Shown here: piece by piece, positions 8,847 to 18,227 of the stretch
How positions within the stretch are numbered: the stretch's first letter is position 1
Layout of the letters: every line of letters begins with the position of its first letter
Assembly (NCBI RefSeq): GCF_001590965.1
Contig: NZ_BCTW01000016.1
Location: forward strand, 61,096-125,095
Length of the DNA stretch: 64,000 nucleotides
Reading direction: 5' to 3'
Source of the DNA: Novosphingobium lentum NBRC 107847
Lineage (GTDB): Bacteria; Pseudomonadota; Alphaproteobacteria; Sphingomonadales; Sphingomonadaceae
Translations under genes and position numbers: made by a program
Notes under the pieces: model-generated
What the model was told of the DNA's origin: nothing
The model's input: only the letters and a program-made list of their open reading frames with translations
Database searches by the model: none

Positions 8847-9953
8847 ATGCGCGGATCAGACGAACGCACGGGAGCGCTATTCTCGTATGTCGATGTGGAG
8901 TCCCGGATACGTTCGGATCATCCGCTCCGGCGGATCCGGGAGATAACCAACGCGGCGTTGGCGGCTCTGGATGAGGATTTCGGGGCGCTTTACGCGCGCC
9001 GTTTTGGCCGGCCCTCGATCCCGCCGGAGCGGTTGCTGCGAGCGATGCTGCTGCAGGTATTTTACGGGATCCGTTCGGAGCGCCAGTTGATGGAGCGGAT
9101 CGAGTTCGACCTTTTGTTCCGCTGGTTCGTCGGGCTGGGTGTCGACGAGGCAGTGTGGGATCATTCGAGCTTCAGCACCAACCGGGACCGGCTGCTCAGT
9201 GGCGAGATCGCCGCCAAATTCCTGCGCGCGATCCTCGCACAGCCCAAGGTGAAGCGGCTGATCTCGAGCGATCACTTCTCGGTGGACGGTACGCTGATCG
9301 AGGCATGGGCCTCGATCAAGAGTTTTCGCCGCAAGGATGGGAGTGACGATGACCAGCCGGGTCCGGGCCGCAATGCGGAGCGCGACTTCCACAAGGAGAA
9401 GCGCTCCAACGAGACCCACCAGAGCACGACCGACCCCGAGGCACGGCTCTACAAGAAGGGCGACGGCCAGCCCGCCAGGCTTTGCTATATCGGCCACGCC
9501 ATGATGGAGAACCGTAACGGTCTGGCGGTGGACGGCGGCATTACCCAGACCAGCGGCACCGCCGAACGGGAAGCAGCGCTTGCGATGCTGGATCGCCGGA
9601 CGCGTCGCCGCCGCATTACGCTCGGCGGCGACAAGGCCTATGACGTGCGGCAGTTCGTGGAGGATTTGCGCGAGCGGACGGTCACGCCGCACATCGCGAT
9701 CGACGGGCATCTTTCGAAGACCGGCAAGCCCCGCGCCACCGCCATGGATCGGCGGACGACCCGTCATCCCGGCTATGCCATCAGCCAATGCTGCCGCAAG
9801 CGCATCGAGGAGGTGTTCGGCTGGATCAAGGGTTCCGCTCGCCTCGCCAAGGTCAAGCTACGAGGACAGGCCAAGGTCGACGCGGTCTTCACCCTCGCCT
9901 TGGCCGCCTACAACCTGATCCGCCTGCCCAAGCTCCTCGGAGTGCCGGCATGA
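8847..9953 (+). CDS. IS5-family (DDE, DUF772-type) transposase
   Basis: A 368-residue intact transposase. The N-terminal region (about 15-100) is the DUF772-type helical domain with the RFGRPSIPPERLLRAML run. The catalytic core has FSVDGTLIEAWASIKSF with the first Asp, LGGDKAYD with the second Asp, and CCRKRIEEVFGWIKG with the Glu of the DDE triad. ATG 8847 is preceded by a GGAGG element. The stop overlaps the next ORF as ATGA. Nothing indicates inactivation, so the element may still be mobile. Confidence 0.93.
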   Translation: MRGSDERTGALFSYVDVESRIRSDHPLRRIREITNAALAALDEDFGALYARRFGRPSIPPERLLRAMLLQVFYGIRSERQLMERIEFDLLFRWFVGLGVDEAVWDHSSFSTNRDRLLSGEIAAKFLRAILAQPKVKRLISSDHFSVDGTLIEAWASIKSFRRKDGSDDDQPGPGRNAERDFHKEKRSNETHQSTTDPEARLYKKGDGQPARLCYIGHAMMENRNGLAVDGGITQTSGTAEREAALAMLDRRTRRRRITLGGDKAYDVRQFVEDLRERTVTPHIAIDGHLSKTGKPRATAMDRRTTRHPGYAISQCCRKRIEEVFGWIKGSARLAKVKLRGQAKVDAVFTLALAAYNLIRLPKLLGVPA

Positions 9954-10282
9954 GCCTCAAAGGCAAATGGCGCATCGTCGAAATGCCCGACTTCGACGCC
10001 GATTATCCCGACATGGTCGAGCCAGCCTACATCCTGTTCGAGGGCAATGGCTCGGGCGAGTTCGCCTTCGGGTGCTGCACCGGACACTTCTGGGAGGCGA
10101 GCAGCACCGAAGCGACCAGTATCGACTTTTCCTGGGACGGAAGTGACGAAATGACAGAGGTATGCGGAGACGGCTCCGCCGAACTCCAGCCAGACGGCTC
10201 CCTCCGCGGCGAAATCTGCTACCGCCACGGCGACGAATATGCCTTCATCGCCCGAAAATGGACTTCTTCAACAGCCTGCTAG
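9950..10282 (+). CDS. IS passenger gene, small acidic hypothetical protein
   Basis: A 110-residue ORF starting at an ATGA overlap with the transposase stop and running through the right inverted repeat; its last residues (TSSTAC) are encoded by that repeat and the stop TAG is completed by flanking target DNA. The protein is acidic and rich in Trp/Phe/Gly, beginning MSLKGKWRIVEMPDFDADY, like a widespread family of stand-alone small bacterial proteins of unknown function. Tight coupling to the transposase inside the IS boundaries makes it a passenger gene. I cannot assign a role. Confidence 0.75.
   Translation: MSLKGKWRIVEMPDFDADYPDMVEPAYILFEGNGSGEFAFGCCTGHFWEASSTEATSIDFSWDGSDEMTEVCGDGSAELQPDGSLRGEICYRHGDEYAFIARKWTSSTAC
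10261..10278. repeat. right terminal inverted repeat of the IS
   Basis: Eighteen bases, the exact reverse complement of 8779-8796. The repeat also encodes the C-terminus of the passenger protein. Confidence 0.95.
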
Positions 10283-10285
10283 CGC

Positions 10286-10765
10286 CTAACGCAGCAGCGG
10301 CTTGGCCGGCAGCGTTTCGGGTCCGTCGCTGCGCGAGGTGCCGCCCGGCTGGGTCGGGTCGCGGAAGCGTTCGCTGGGCGGCGGGCTGTCGGCCATCGCC
10401 GCCGGATCGCCAAAGCGGACGCAACGCAGCGGCGTTTCGGTGCCCCGGCTGTCCAGCTTGTGCAGGAAATTGTCCGATTGCATCGCATAGCGCGACCCTG
10501 CGAGCGAACCCGTGGTCATCACCAACTGGTCGGCCAGCAGCAGGTACGTGCCCCGGTTGCCGTCGGCGGTGCGATAGCTCGAATCGGGCACGACGGTGAA
10601 CGTCTCGTCGCGGCGGGCGAGGGCGCCGGTCACGGCATCGCCGGGCAACTCGCAGAAATACGTGCCCAGATTGAGCGTGCCCAGCGTGCCGCCGGGAACC
10701 GCAGCCGCAGGCGCCGCCAGCCCGCAGGACAGCAGCACGGCGGCAGAAAGGCGCAGCGCACTCAT
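10286..10765 (-). CDS. secreted hypothetical protein
   Basis: A 159-residue protein with a clear signal peptide (about residues 1-22, ending AAPAAAVPGG) and two or three cysteines in the mature part (YFCELPGDAV, PLRCVRFGD). It looks like a small periplasmic protein of a conserved sphingomonad type whose C-terminus is Pro/Ser-rich and probably disordered. ATG 10765 is used; a GTG directly before it is an alternative. It is divergent from efp and its stop lies only 7 bases from the right end of the IS, so the insertion just missed the gene. Function unknown. Confidence 0.7.
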   Translation of the reverse strand: MSALRLSAAVLLSCGLAAPAAAVPGGTLGTLNLGTYFCELPGDAVTGALARRDETFTVVPDSSYRTADGNRGTYLLLADQLVMTTGSLAGSRYAMQSDNFLHKLDSRGTETPLRCVRFGDPAAMADSPPPSERFRDPTQPGGTSRSDGPETLPAKPLLR

Positions 10766-10857
10766 CACCTCGCTGCGCTAGCACGGCGGTGCCGCTTGAA
10801 GCAATCGGCCGCAACGGCTAAGGGCCGCGCTTTCGAGACGATAAGGCTCTTTGCACC

Positions 10858-11421
10858 ATGAAGATCAGCGGCGTGGACATTCGTCCCGGCAACATCCTTG
10901 AATATGAAAAGGGCATCTGGAAAGTTGCCAAGACGCAGCACACCCAGCCGGGCAAGGGCGGCGCGTTCATGCAGGTCGAAATGAAGAACCTGATCGACGG
11001 CCGCAAGACCAACGTCCGCTTCCGCAGCCAGGACACGATCGAGCGCGTGCGGCTCGATACCAAGGACTTCCAGTTCCTGTACGTCGATGGCGATGCCCTC
11101 GTGTTCATGGACCAGGAAAACTACGAGCAGATCACGCTGCCCGCCGACCTGATCGGCGAAGCCGCCGCCTTCCTGCAGGACGGCATGGAAGTGACGCTCG
11201 AAATCTACGACGAACGCCCGATCAGCGTGGCGCTGCCCGAACAGGTCGAAGCCACGATCGTGGAAGCCGACGCGGTGGTGAAGGGGCAGACCGCTTCGTC
11301 CAGCTTCAAGCCCGCGATCCTCGACAACGGCGTGCGCGTGATGGTGCCGCCGCACATCGGCAGCGGGACGCGGATCATCGTCGACGTCTACGAACGCACG
11401 TACGTCGGCAAGGTGGGCTGA
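10858..11421 (+). CDS. efp: translation elongation factor P
   Basis: A 187-residue EF-P, full family length, with the N-terminal KOW-like domain and two OB-fold domains. EF-P binds between the P and E sites of ribosomes stalled at polyproline and promotes peptide bond formation. The modification-loop residue is Lys33 in QPGKGGAF, compatible with an EpmA/lysylation-type tip. The C-terminal signature is present ([18 protein letters not shown]). The next gene starts seven bases after its stop, so the two are probably co-transcribed. Confidence 0.97.
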   Translation: MKISGVDIRPGNILEYEKGIWKVAKTQHTQPGKGGAFMQVEMKNLIDGRKTNVRFRSQDTIERVRLDTKDFQFLYVDGDALVFMDQENYEQITLPADLIGEAAAFLQDGMEVTLEIYDERPISVALPEQVEATIVEADAVVKGQTASSSFKPAILDNGVRVMVPPHIGSGTRIIVDVYERTYVGKVG

Positions 11422-11428
11422 CCGGACC

Positions 11429-12280
11429 ATGGCAATTTCGGGTCTCGTCCGGGTGATGGAGCGTGCGGCGCGCAAGGCCGGCACGCGCCTGCGCCGCGAT
11501 TTTGGCGAAGTGGAGCATCTGCAGGTCTCGAAGAAAGGCCCGGCGGACTTCGTGTCGAAGGCGGACCGGGCTGCCGAGCGCACGATCTGGGACGAGCTGC
11601 GCGTGGCGCGGCCCGACTGGGGCTTCGTGATGGAAGAAGGCGGTACGATCGAGGGCGACCCGACCAAGCCGCGCTTCATCGTCGATCCGCTCGACGGCAC
11701 CAGCAACTTCCTCCACGGCATTCCGCACTTCGCGATCTCGATCGCGGCGCAGGAGCCCAAGCTCGATGGTTCGGGCTGGGGCGATGTGATCGCCGGGATC
11801 GTCTACCAGCCGGTCACCGACGAAAGCTTCTGGGCCGAAAAGACGCGCGGTGCGTGGCTGCAGGACCGCCGCTTGCGCGTGTCCTCGCGCCGCCATCTGG
11901 ACGAGGCGCTGATCGCCACGGGTATCCCGTTTGCCGGGCGCGGCGACATGGGTGAATGGACCCGCATCTACCACGAGATCGGTTCCCGAGTCGCCGGCGT
12001 GCGGCGGTTCGGCGCGGCCTCGCTCGATCTGGCGTGGGTTGCCGCCGGGCGCTACGACGGGTTCTGGGAAAGCAGCCTGTCGCCGTGGGACACCGCCGCC
12101 GGCTGCCTGCTGGTGCGCGAAGCGGGCGGGTTCGTGTCGGACTATCGCGGCCGCAATCTGCCGATCTGCGACGAAACCGTGCTCGCCGCCAACGATCCGC
12201 TGCATTCGCGGCTGCACAAGCTGGTGGTCGGCGCGATCAATCCGGCAAGCAGGCCCGCCAGCACGAAGCCGGTTGCGTGA
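11429..12280 (+). CDS. inositol monophosphatase family protein (SuhB-like)
   Basis: A 283-residue member of the lithium-sensitive phosphatase family, which hydrolyses inositol-1-phosphate or related sugar/nucleotide phosphates with Mg2+. The metal-binding motif DPLDGTSNFLHG lies near residue 90 and the second signature WDTAAGCLLVREAGG near residue 220; an EEGG element (about 70) supplies the glutamate ligand. It follows efp with a seven-base gap. SuhB, CysQ-like and histidinol-phosphatase-like members share these motifs, so the substrate is not fixed by sequence alone. Confidence 0.9.
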   Translation: MAISGLVRVMERAARKAGTRLRRDFGEVEHLQVSKKGPADFVSKADRAAERTIWDELRVARPDWGFVMEEGGTIEGDPTKPRFIVDPLDGTSNFLHGIPHFAISIAAQEPKLDGSGWGDVIAGIVYQPVTDESFWAEKTRGAWLQDRRLRVSSRRHLDEALIATGIPFAGRGDMGEWTRIYHEIGSRVAGVRRFGAASLDLAWVAAGRYDGFWESSLSPWDTAAGCLLVREAGGFVSDYRGRNLPICDETVLAANDPLHSRLHKLVVGAINPASRPASTKPVA

Positions 12281-12345
12281 CGACCCGCGCCCAACTCTGA
12301 TACTTGATGCAACGGCGCGGCCCCGCTAAGCCGCGCCTCCGGTGT

Positions 12346-12429
12346 GCCCCTGTGGCGGAATGGTAGACGCGATCGACTCAAAATCGATTGTTGCAAGACG
12401 TGCCCGTTCGAGTCGGGCCAGGGGCACCA
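12346..12429 (+). tRNA. tRNA-Leu (anticodon CAA)
   Basis: An 84-base type II tRNA with the CCA encoded. The acceptor arm GCCCCTG (12346-12352) pairs with CAGGGGC (12419-12425). The anticodon loop CTCAAAA gives anticodon CAA, decoding UUG. A long variable arm follows, and the T arm is CCCGTTCGAGTCGGG. Confidence 0.95.
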
Positions 12430-12499
12430 AGGAAGTAAGTTGCGGCCTAGCGCATGGCGGATCAGATGCCACACGGCCCAAGCCGAACGACACCGAGCG

Positions 12500-13675
12500 C
12501 TACAGTACCTCGAACAGCCCGGCCGCGCCCATGCCGCCGCCGACGCACATCGTCACCACGACATACCGGGCGCCGCGCCGCTTGCCTTCGATCAACGCAT
12601 GGCCGACCGCGCGGGCGCCGGTCATGCCGTACGGATGGCCGATCGAGATCGCACCGCCGCTGACGTTGAGCAGCTCGTTCGGAATGCCCAACCGGTCGCG
12701 GCAATACAGCACCTGCACCGCAAACGCCTCGTTCAGTTCCCACAAGCCGATATCGCTCATCGCCAGCCCGAACCGTTCGAGCAGTTTGGGCACCGCGAAC
12801 ACCGGGCCGATGCCCATTTCGTCGGGCTTGGTCCCGGCGACCGCCATGCCGACATAGCGCCCGAGCGGGGCCAGGCCCCTGGCCGCCGCAACGCTGGCCT
12901 CCATCAGCACCGAAGCGGACGATCCGTCGGACAGCTGGCTGGCGTTGCCGGCGGTGATGGTGCCGCCGTCGATCACGGTCTTGAGGCCTTGCAGGCCTTC
13001 CAGCGTGGTATCGGCGCGGTTGCCTTCGTCCGTGGCGAGGGTGATCTGCTTTTGCGAGGTTTCGCCGGTGGCCTTGTCGCTCACGTTCATCGTCACCGTG
13101 ACCGGCACGATCTCGGCATCGAATGCGCCGGCGGCCTGCGCGGCGGCGGTCCGTTGCTGCGATTGCAGTGCATACGCGTCCATCGCGTCGCGCCCGATGC
13201 CATAGCGCTCGGCCACCACTTCGGCGGTCTGCAGCATCGGCATGTAGATATCGCCGTGCATCGCCAGCAGTTCGGGATCGGCCGCAACGCGCATCTGCGG
13301 GGTCTGGACCAGGCTGATCGATTCCTGCCCGCCCGCGACGACCACGTCCATCCGGTCGACGATGATCTGCTTGGCGGCGGTGGCAATGGCCATCAGGCCC
13401 GAAGCGCATTGCCGGTCCAGGCTCATGCCCGAAACGCTGGCGGGCAGACCGGCGCGCATCGCCACCAGCCGCGCGATGTTGCCCGCCTGCGTGCCCTGCT
13501 GCAGCGCCGAGCCCCACAGCACGTCGTCGACGTCCTCGCCCGCGATACCCGCGCGCCTGACTGCTTCTGTCACCGACAGAGCGCCCAGCGTGGCGCCCGG
13601 CGTAGCGTTGAAGGCCCCGCGATAGGCCCGCCCGATCGGCGTGCGCGCGGTACTGACGATGACGGCATCACGCAT
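12500..13675 (-). CDS. acetyl-CoA C-acyltransferase (thiolase)
   Basis: A 391-residue thiolase of the acetyl-CoA acetyltransferase/3-ketoacyl-CoA thiolase family. All catalytic elements are visible: nucleophile Cys90 in [13 protein letters not shown], the GHPYG histidine near residue 345, and the second Cys in MCVGGGMG. It condenses two acyl-CoA units or performs the last step of beta-oxidation. It stands alone without fatty-acid or PHB genes next to it, so direction and chain-length preference are open. It starts at ATG 13675. Confidence 0.93.
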   Translation of the reverse strand: MRDAVIVSTARTPIGRAYRGAFNATPGATLGALSVTEAVRRAGIAGEDVDDVLWGSALQQGTQAGNIARLVAMRAGLPASVSGMSLDRQCASGLMAIATAAKQIIVDRMDVVVAGGQESISLVQTPQMRVAADPELLAMHGDIYMPMLQTAEVVAERYGIGRDAMDAYALQSQQRTAAAQAAGAFDAEIVPVTVTMNVSDKATGETSQKQITLATDEGNRADTTLEGLQGLKTVIDGGTITAGNASQLSDGSSASVLMEASVAAARGLAPLGRYVGMAVAGTKPDEMGIGPVFAVPKLLERFGLAMSDIGLWELNEAFAVQVLYCRDRLGIPNELLNVSGGAISIGHPYGMTGARAVGHALIEGKRRGARYVVVTMCVGGGMGAAGLFEVL

Positions 13676-13891
13676 GGAACTCTCCGTTGGCTGGCGGGCA
13701 ATGCAAGGGTTGCCCCTGGGTTGGGGTATCTAGGGATGCCGCGGGCAGGGGACAAGCCGGGGGTCGATGCGCGGTTCCGGTGCGGCCTTCATGCCTCTCG
13801 AACGCCATCAGGGTGGATATATCGCCAGCAGCAACACCTATTCCTGCATTTGCCGCTTGAATCGGCGGTTTAACTATGATTCTGTGCAGAT

Positions 13892-14203
13892 ATGAGACGG
13901 CGTCGCCCCAATCCCAGATTACCGCGCGAAGGCATCGGGCAATCGCTCGCGCTCGTTGCGTTGCTGATCTTGGGCGGCGTGGGCCTTGCCGGGCCGAGCG
14001 GGCTGCTCGCGTGGAGCGAAAACGCGCAGCTGCTGGACGAGCGGCAGGCCGAAGTGAAGCTGCTGACCGAACAGCGCGATGAATTGAAGAATCGCGTCAC
14101 CCTGCTCGATCCGCGCCACGCCGACCCCGATCTGGTGGGCGAACTTCTGCGCAGCAATCTCAACGTCGCGCACCCGGATGAGTTGGTGATTCCGCGCCAC
14201 TGA
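13892..14203 (+). CDS. septum formation initiator (FtsB/DivIC-like)
   Basis: A 103-residue bitopic protein with a short basic cytoplasmic N-terminus, one transmembrane helix (about 18-40), then a coiled-coil stretch (ENAQLLDERQAEVKLLTEQRDELKNRV), as expected for FtsB/DivIC divisome proteins that link FtsQ and FtsL. Its position directly upstream of pdhA is common in alphaproteobacteria. The ATG is the only reasonable start; no strong ribosome-binding site is visible. Confidence 0.85.
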   Translation: MRRRRPNPRLPREGIGQSLALVALLILGGVGLAGPSGLLAWSENAQLLDERQAEVKLLTEQRDELKNRVTLLDPRHADPDLVGELLRSNLNVAHPDELVIPRH

Positions 14204-14355
14204 TCGCTGCAGCAACGCATTCGACTGCGCGTTGCCCATTCTCTGCCAATTTACCACCGGATCGGCGTTGCACGACGGCTTCGCTTCGCCCTATACGATG
14301 TGCAGGCCCCCGCCGATCGAGCGGGGCCCGGGGCGCCCAGCAAAGGAACCGTCGA

Positions 14356-15516
14356 TTGGCCAAGACTGTCAATACGCGCGCCACCAGCACGCAAACCACT
14401 GCCCCTGCCACCCGCAGGAAGGCGCTGACCAAAGCCGGACCCGGGCGCTCTGCCACGGACGCGGACGACTCCATCGCCGGTGCCGACGATGAAGCGACGT
14501 TCGCGCTGCGCAGCCTGCAACAGGCCCACGCCAACAACCGCCGCTACGACGCCAGCGACGAGGAGCTGCTCGATTTCTACGAGCAGATGATGCTGATCCG
14601 CCGGTTCGAGGAAAAGGCCGGCCAGCTTTACGGGCTGGGCCTGATCGGCGGGTTCTGCCACCTCTACATCGGCCAGGAAGCGGTCGCGGTCGGCCTGCAG
14701 TCGGCGCTGGTCACGGGCAAGGACAGCGTGATCACCGGTTATCGCGATCACGGCCACATGCTGGCCTACGGCATCGATCCCAAGGTGATCATGGCCGAAC
14801 TGACCGGCCGCGCCGCCGGGATCAGCCGGGGCAAGGGCGGATCGATGCACATGTTCTCGACCGACCACCGTTTCTATGGCGGGCACGGCATCGTCGGCGC
14901 GCAAGTCTCGCTCGGCACCGGTCTGGCCTTCGGGCACAAGTATTCCGGCGATGGCGGCGTGTGCATGGCCTATTTCGGCGATGGCGCGTCCAACCAGGGC
15001 CAGGTCTACGAAAGCATGAACATGGCTTCGCTGTGGAAGCTGCCGATCATCTTCGTGATCGAGAACAACGGCTATGCCATGGGCACTGCGGTCAAGCGCG
15101 GCAGCGCCGAAACCGAGTTCTACCGGCGCGGGACGGCGTTCCGCATTCCGGGCATGGACGTCAACGGCATGGACGTGCTCGAGGTTCACCAGGCGGCGCA
15201 AGTCGCGCTGGAATATGTCCGCGCGGGCAACGGCCCGGTGCTGATGGAGCTCAACACCTATCGCTATCGCGGGCACTCGATGTCCGATCCGGCCAAGTAC
15301 CGCAGCCGCGAGGAAGTGCAGGAAATGCGCGAGAAGCACGATCCGATCGAAGGCGCCAAGAACGAGCTGCTCAAGCGCGGCGTGCCCGAGGACAAGATCA
15401 AGGCGATCGACAAGGCGATCCGTCAGGTCGTGGCCGAATCTGCCGATTATGCCGAAACCTCGCCCGAACCGGACATGCACGAACTTTATACCGACGTGCT
15501 GGTGGAGCAGTACTGA
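14356..15516 (+). CDS. pdhA: pyruvate dehydrogenase E1 component, alpha subunit
   Basis: A 386-residue thiamine-diphosphate-dependent E1-alpha. After a low-complexity Ala/Thr-rich N-terminal extension of about 60 residues comes the catalytic domain with [19 protein letters not shown], the ThDP motif [17 protein letters not shown] ... ENNGYAMGT, and the phosphorylation-loop-like [11 protein letters not shown]. The TTG start at 14356 is supported by AAGGA (14343-14347) and absence of a better ATG. The stop overlaps the pdhB start (TGATG), so the two subunits are translationally coupled. Confidence 0.96.
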   Translation: MAKTVNTRATSTQTTAPATRRKALTKAGPGRSATDADDSIAGADDEATFALRSLQQAHANNRRYDASDEELLDFYEQMMLIRRFEEKAGQLYGLGLIGGFCHLYIGQEAVAVGLQSALVTGKDSVITGYRDHGHMLAYGIDPKVIMAELTGRAAGISRGKGGSMHMFSTDHRFYGGHGIVGAQVSLGTGLAFGHKYSGDGGVCMAYFGDGASNQGQVYESMNMASLWKLPIIFVIENNGYAMGTAVKRGSAETEFYRRGTAFRIPGMDVNGMDVLEVHQAAQVALEYVRAGNGPVLMELNTYRYRGHSMSDPAKYRSREEVQEMREKHDPIEGAKNELLKRGVPEDKIKAIDKAIRQVVAESADYAETSPEPDMHELYTDVLVEQY

Positions 15517-16907
15517 TGGCGATCGATCTGAAGATGCCCGCGCTTTCCCCCACGATGGAGGAAGGCACGCTCGCCAAGTGGCTGGTCAAGGAAGGCGACG
15601 CGGTCAAGTCAGGCGATATCCTCGCCGAGATCGAAACCGACAAGGCGACGATGGAGTTCGAAGCGATCGATGAAGGCACGATCGGCAAGATCGTGATCCC
15701 CGAGGGCACCGAGAACGTCAAGGTCGGCACCGTGATCGCCACGATCACCGGCGACGGCGAGGATGCCGCAACGCCGGCCCCGGCTCCCGCAGCCGCGCCT
15801 GCACCGGCCCCCGTGGCGAAGGCCGAAGCCGCTCCCGAACCGGCCAAACCCGAAGGGGGCGCGGCGCAACTTGCCAGCTCGGCCAAGCCCGCAGCCGATC
15901 CGGAAGTCCCGGCCGGCACCGCCATGGTTTCCACCACGGTACGCGAAGCGTTGCGCGATGCGATGGCCGAGGAAATGCGCCGCGACGACCGCATCTTCGT
16001 GATGGGCGAGGAAGTGGCCGAGTACCAGGGCGCCTACAAGGTCACGCAAGGCCTGCTCGAGGAATTCGGTCCGCGCCGCGTGATCGACACCCCGATCACC
16101 GAATACGGCTTTGCCGGCATCGGTACGGGCGCCGCGATGGGCGGCCTTCGTCCGATCATCGAGTTCATGACGTTCAACTTCGCCATGCAGGCGATCGACC
16201 ACATCATCAATTCGGCGGCCAAGACCAACTACATGTCGGGCGGCCAGATGCGCTGCCCGATCGTGTTCCGTGGGCCCAACGGCGCGGCCAGCCGCGTCGG
16301 CGCGCAGCACAGCCAGAACTATGCGCCGTGGTACTCTGCCGTTCCCGGCCTGATCGTGATCGCGCCGTATGACGCGGCGGATGCCAAGGGCCTGCTGAAG
16401 GCCGCAATCCGCAGCGAGGATCCGGTGGTGTTCCTCGAGAACGAGCTGATCTACGGGCGCAGTTACGATGTGCCCGATCTGGGCGACGATCATGTGCTGC
16501 CGATCGGCAAGGCGCGCATCGTGCGGCCGGGCAAGGACGTGACGATCGTGACGTATTCGATCGGCGTGGGGCTGTCGCTCGATGCGGCAAAGCTGCTGGC
16601 CGACGAAGGCATCGACGCCGAAGTGATCGACTTGCGCACGCTGCGCCCGCTCGACAAGGCCGCCGTGCTCGAAAGCCTGGCGAAAACCAACCGCCTGGTG
16701 GTGGTCGAAGAAGGCTGGCCGACGTGCTCGATCGCATCGGAAATCATGGCGATCTGCATGGAAGACGGCTTCGATCATCTCGATGCGCCGGTGGGCCGGG
16801 TGTGCGACGAGGATGTGCCGCTGCCTTACGCCGCCAACCTTGAAAAAGCCGCGCTGATCGACGTTCCGCGGATCGTCGCGGCGGTCAAGAAGGCCTGCTA
16901 CCGCTGA
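15516..16907 (+). CDS. pdhB: pyruvate dehydrogenase E1 component, beta subunit with N-terminal lipoyl domain
   Basis: A 463-residue E1-beta. Residues 1-80 form a biotinyl/lipoyl domain with the modification site in [10 protein letters not shown], followed by an Ala/Pro-rich flexible linker (about 85-130), then the transketolase-type beta subunit ([14 protein letters not shown] ... [14 protein letters not shown] ... [10 protein letters not shown]). Lipoyl-bearing PdhB is characteristic of many alphaproteobacteria. Together with PdhA and E2/E3 proteins encoded elsewhere it converts pyruvate to acetyl-CoA. The ATG overlaps the pdhA stop by one base. Confidence 0.96.
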   Translation: MAIDLKMPALSPTMEEGTLAKWLVKEGDAVKSGDILAEIETDKATMEFEAIDEGTIGKIVIPEGTENVKVGTVIATITGDGEDAATPAPAPAAAPAPAPVAKAEAAPEPAKPEGGAAQLASSAKPAADPEVPAGTAMVSTTVREALRDAMAEEMRRDDRIFVMGEEVAEYQGAYKVTQGLLEEFGPRRVIDTPITEYGFAGIGTGAAMGGLRPIIEFMTFNFAMQAIDHIINSAAKTNYMSGGQMRCPIVFRGPNGAASRVGAQHSQNYAPWYSAVPGLIVIAPYDAADAKGLLKAAIRSEDPVVFLENELIYGRSYDVPDLGDDHVLPIGKARIVRPGKDVTIVTYSIGVGLSLDAAKLLADEGIDAEVIDLRTLRPLDKAAVLESLAKTNRLVVVEEGWPTCSIASEIMAICMEDGFDHLDAPVGRVCDEDVPLPYAANLEKAALIDVPRIVAAVKKACYR

Positions 16908-16919
16908 TCGTTCACGCGG

Positions 16920-16943
16920 TGCCCTGCCGGTGAGCGCAGGGCA
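16920..16943. terminator. hairpin between convergent pdhB and tadE-like gene
   Basis: TGCCCTGC (16920-16927) and GCAGGGCA (16936-16943) form an 8 bp perfect stem with an 8-base loop in the 46-base convergent gap. It lacks a T tract, so it is only a candidate terminator or transcript-end stabiliser. Confidence 0.4.
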
Positions 16944-16953
16944 GCGGGCGCCG

Positions 16954-17625
16954 TCAGAACGAGTTGAACGCGGCACAGCCCAGTACGGGGTCGGGCACGG
17001 TCGGGTCGCGCTGGTAGATCTGGCTGAGATCGCGACTGTCGCGCACGTTGAACGCGGCGGTGGCGTGGACCGGGCCGCTCCGGGTGAACATGTCGGTCAT
17101 CAGCGGCTGATAATCGTATGTCACTTCGACATAGATCACCGCATCGCCCTGAACCGCCTGAACTTCCTCGCCCGGGGGCCCCATGCCGTTGAGCGTGCCG
17201 GTCAGGCCGGCGCCTTCGGCACCATAGGCCGAATTGACATGCTTGGTGCCCTTGCACCGCTGCCAGTGGATATACTGCTTGTCGGCGGTGCCCGGAACGA
17301 CCTCGAGGCTACTGATGATCACCCGTCCATGATCGAACAGGCCCAGCTTGCCGGCCTGGATGTTCGAACCGAGCATGAGGTCGTCGATATCGCTTTCGTA
17401 GATCTTGTGCGCGCTCAGTTGCGACGTGTCGCCGATCCGCGCGGCGTTGTCGGCAATCTGCACGGCCAACTGGCCGACGCGCATGTGCACCACCGCCAGA
17501 TTGGCGGTTTCGGTGCCGAACAGCCCGGCGGTCAGCAGCACCGGCAGCGACATCGCAAACTCCACGGCGGCCACGCCCGATCGCGCGGCGAGCAGGCGGC
17601 GCAACAGTCCAAGGCTGCCGATCAT
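16954..17625 (-). CDS. TadE-like pseudopilin/surface protein
   Basis: A 223-residue protein with the TadE/TadG N-terminal signature: a short basic segment, then RSGVAAVEFAMSLPVLL, a prepilin-like hydrophobic helix with the conserved Glu after AAVEF. The rest is an extracytoplasmic domain with a C-terminal Cys. Such proteins are minor pseudopilins of the tight-adherence system. ATG 17625 overlaps the upstream stop as ATGA and has GGGGA seven bases before it; it is last in a four-gene minus-strand cluster. No Tad assembly ATPase or secretin gene is in the window. Confidence 0.85.
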   Translation of the reverse strand: MIGSLGLLRRLLAARSGVAAVEFAMSLPVLLTAGLFGTETANLAVVHMRVGQLAVQIADNAARIGDTSQLSAHKIYESDIDDLMLGSNIQAGKLGLFDHGRVIISSLEVVPGTADKQYIHWQRCKGTKHVNSAYGAEGAGLTGTLNGMGPPGEEVQAVQGDAVIYVEVTYDYQPLMTDMFTRSGPVHATAAFNVRDSRDLSQIYQRDPTVPDPVLGCAAFNSF

Positions 17626-18227
17626 GTGCAATTCCCCACGGTGGCGACGATTTTCTGGTCCGTATAGGGCTGGTTGCGCAGCACCGTCGCGGCTGCAGTC
17701 GTGACATTGGGCGACAAACCGATGAGCGAGGTCATCGGGAAGGCCCGCGGGTAGGTCATCGTCACGGTGTAGAGCACCGCGTCACGCGCGCCGCCGAGCC
17801 CGGCAACGCCGCGGTCGCGATCCCAGGTGCCGTTGCCGTTGGCATCCTCGAACGCTTCGCCGTTGTCGCATACCCCGTCGCCATCGGCATCGGTGAAATC
17901 CTCGGGCATGTTGACGTCGCCGAAGTTGGTGTACGATTTGCGCACGAACGTGAGCGTCGCGCGCGGGATCACGCGATGCACCGACGTGGACACGATGGAG
18001 TCGATCGATCCCAGCGTGGTCGCCGCACCCTCGATGGTGGAGGCGCGGGCGGCCTGCTGCAGCGATCCCTGCAGCATGGTCTGCGCGTACATGGTGTATG
18101 CCATGTCGAACAGGCCCATCAGCGTAACCATCAACGCCGGTGCGATCAGCGCGAATTCGACCGCGCTGACGCCTGAGCGATCCCGCGCAAGACCGCGTAG
18201 CCGCCGGCGGCCATCACCGATCGCCAT
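17622..18227 (-). CDS. TadE-family pseudopilin-like protein
   Basis: A 201-residue protein with the same prepilin-like start (RDRSGVSAVEFALIAPALM) followed by one transmembrane helix and a periplasmic domain. The mature part contains an Asp/Asn-rich loop (DADGDGVCDNGE ... DANGNGTWD) resembling calcium-binding thrombospondin-3/dockerin-type repeats, unusual for a TadE protein and possibly a Ca2+ site. The ATG overlaps the stop of the upstream vWA gene by one base and the stop overlaps the next start, so it is the third gene of a tightly coupled operon. Confidence 0.83.
   Translation of the reverse strand: MAIGDGRRRLRGLARDRSGVSAVEFALIAPALMVTLMGLFDMAYTMYAQTMLQGSLQQAARASTIEGAATTLGSIDSIVSTSVHRVIPRATLTFVRKSYTNFGDVNMPEDFTDADGDGVCDNGEAFEDANGNGTWDRDRGVAGLGGARDAVLYTVTMTYPRAFPMTSLIGLSPNVTTAAATVLRNQPYTDQKIVATVGNCT

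Larger units (their letters stand above)
8779..10278 (+). mobile_element. complete IS5/IS1182-like insertion sequence with passenger gene
   Basis: A 1500 bp element bounded by perfect 18 bp terminal inverted repeats: CAGGCTGTTGAAGAAGTC at 8779-8796 and its reverse complement at 10261-10278. Flanks are TTAG on the left and CTAG on the right, both fitting a YTAR target; three of four bases match as a target duplication. It contains a DDE transposase and an overlapping small ORF. It sits between the OPT transporter and a secreted-protein gene. Family placement rests on the transposase type and target pattern; an IS database comparison would settle it. Confidence 0.88.
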
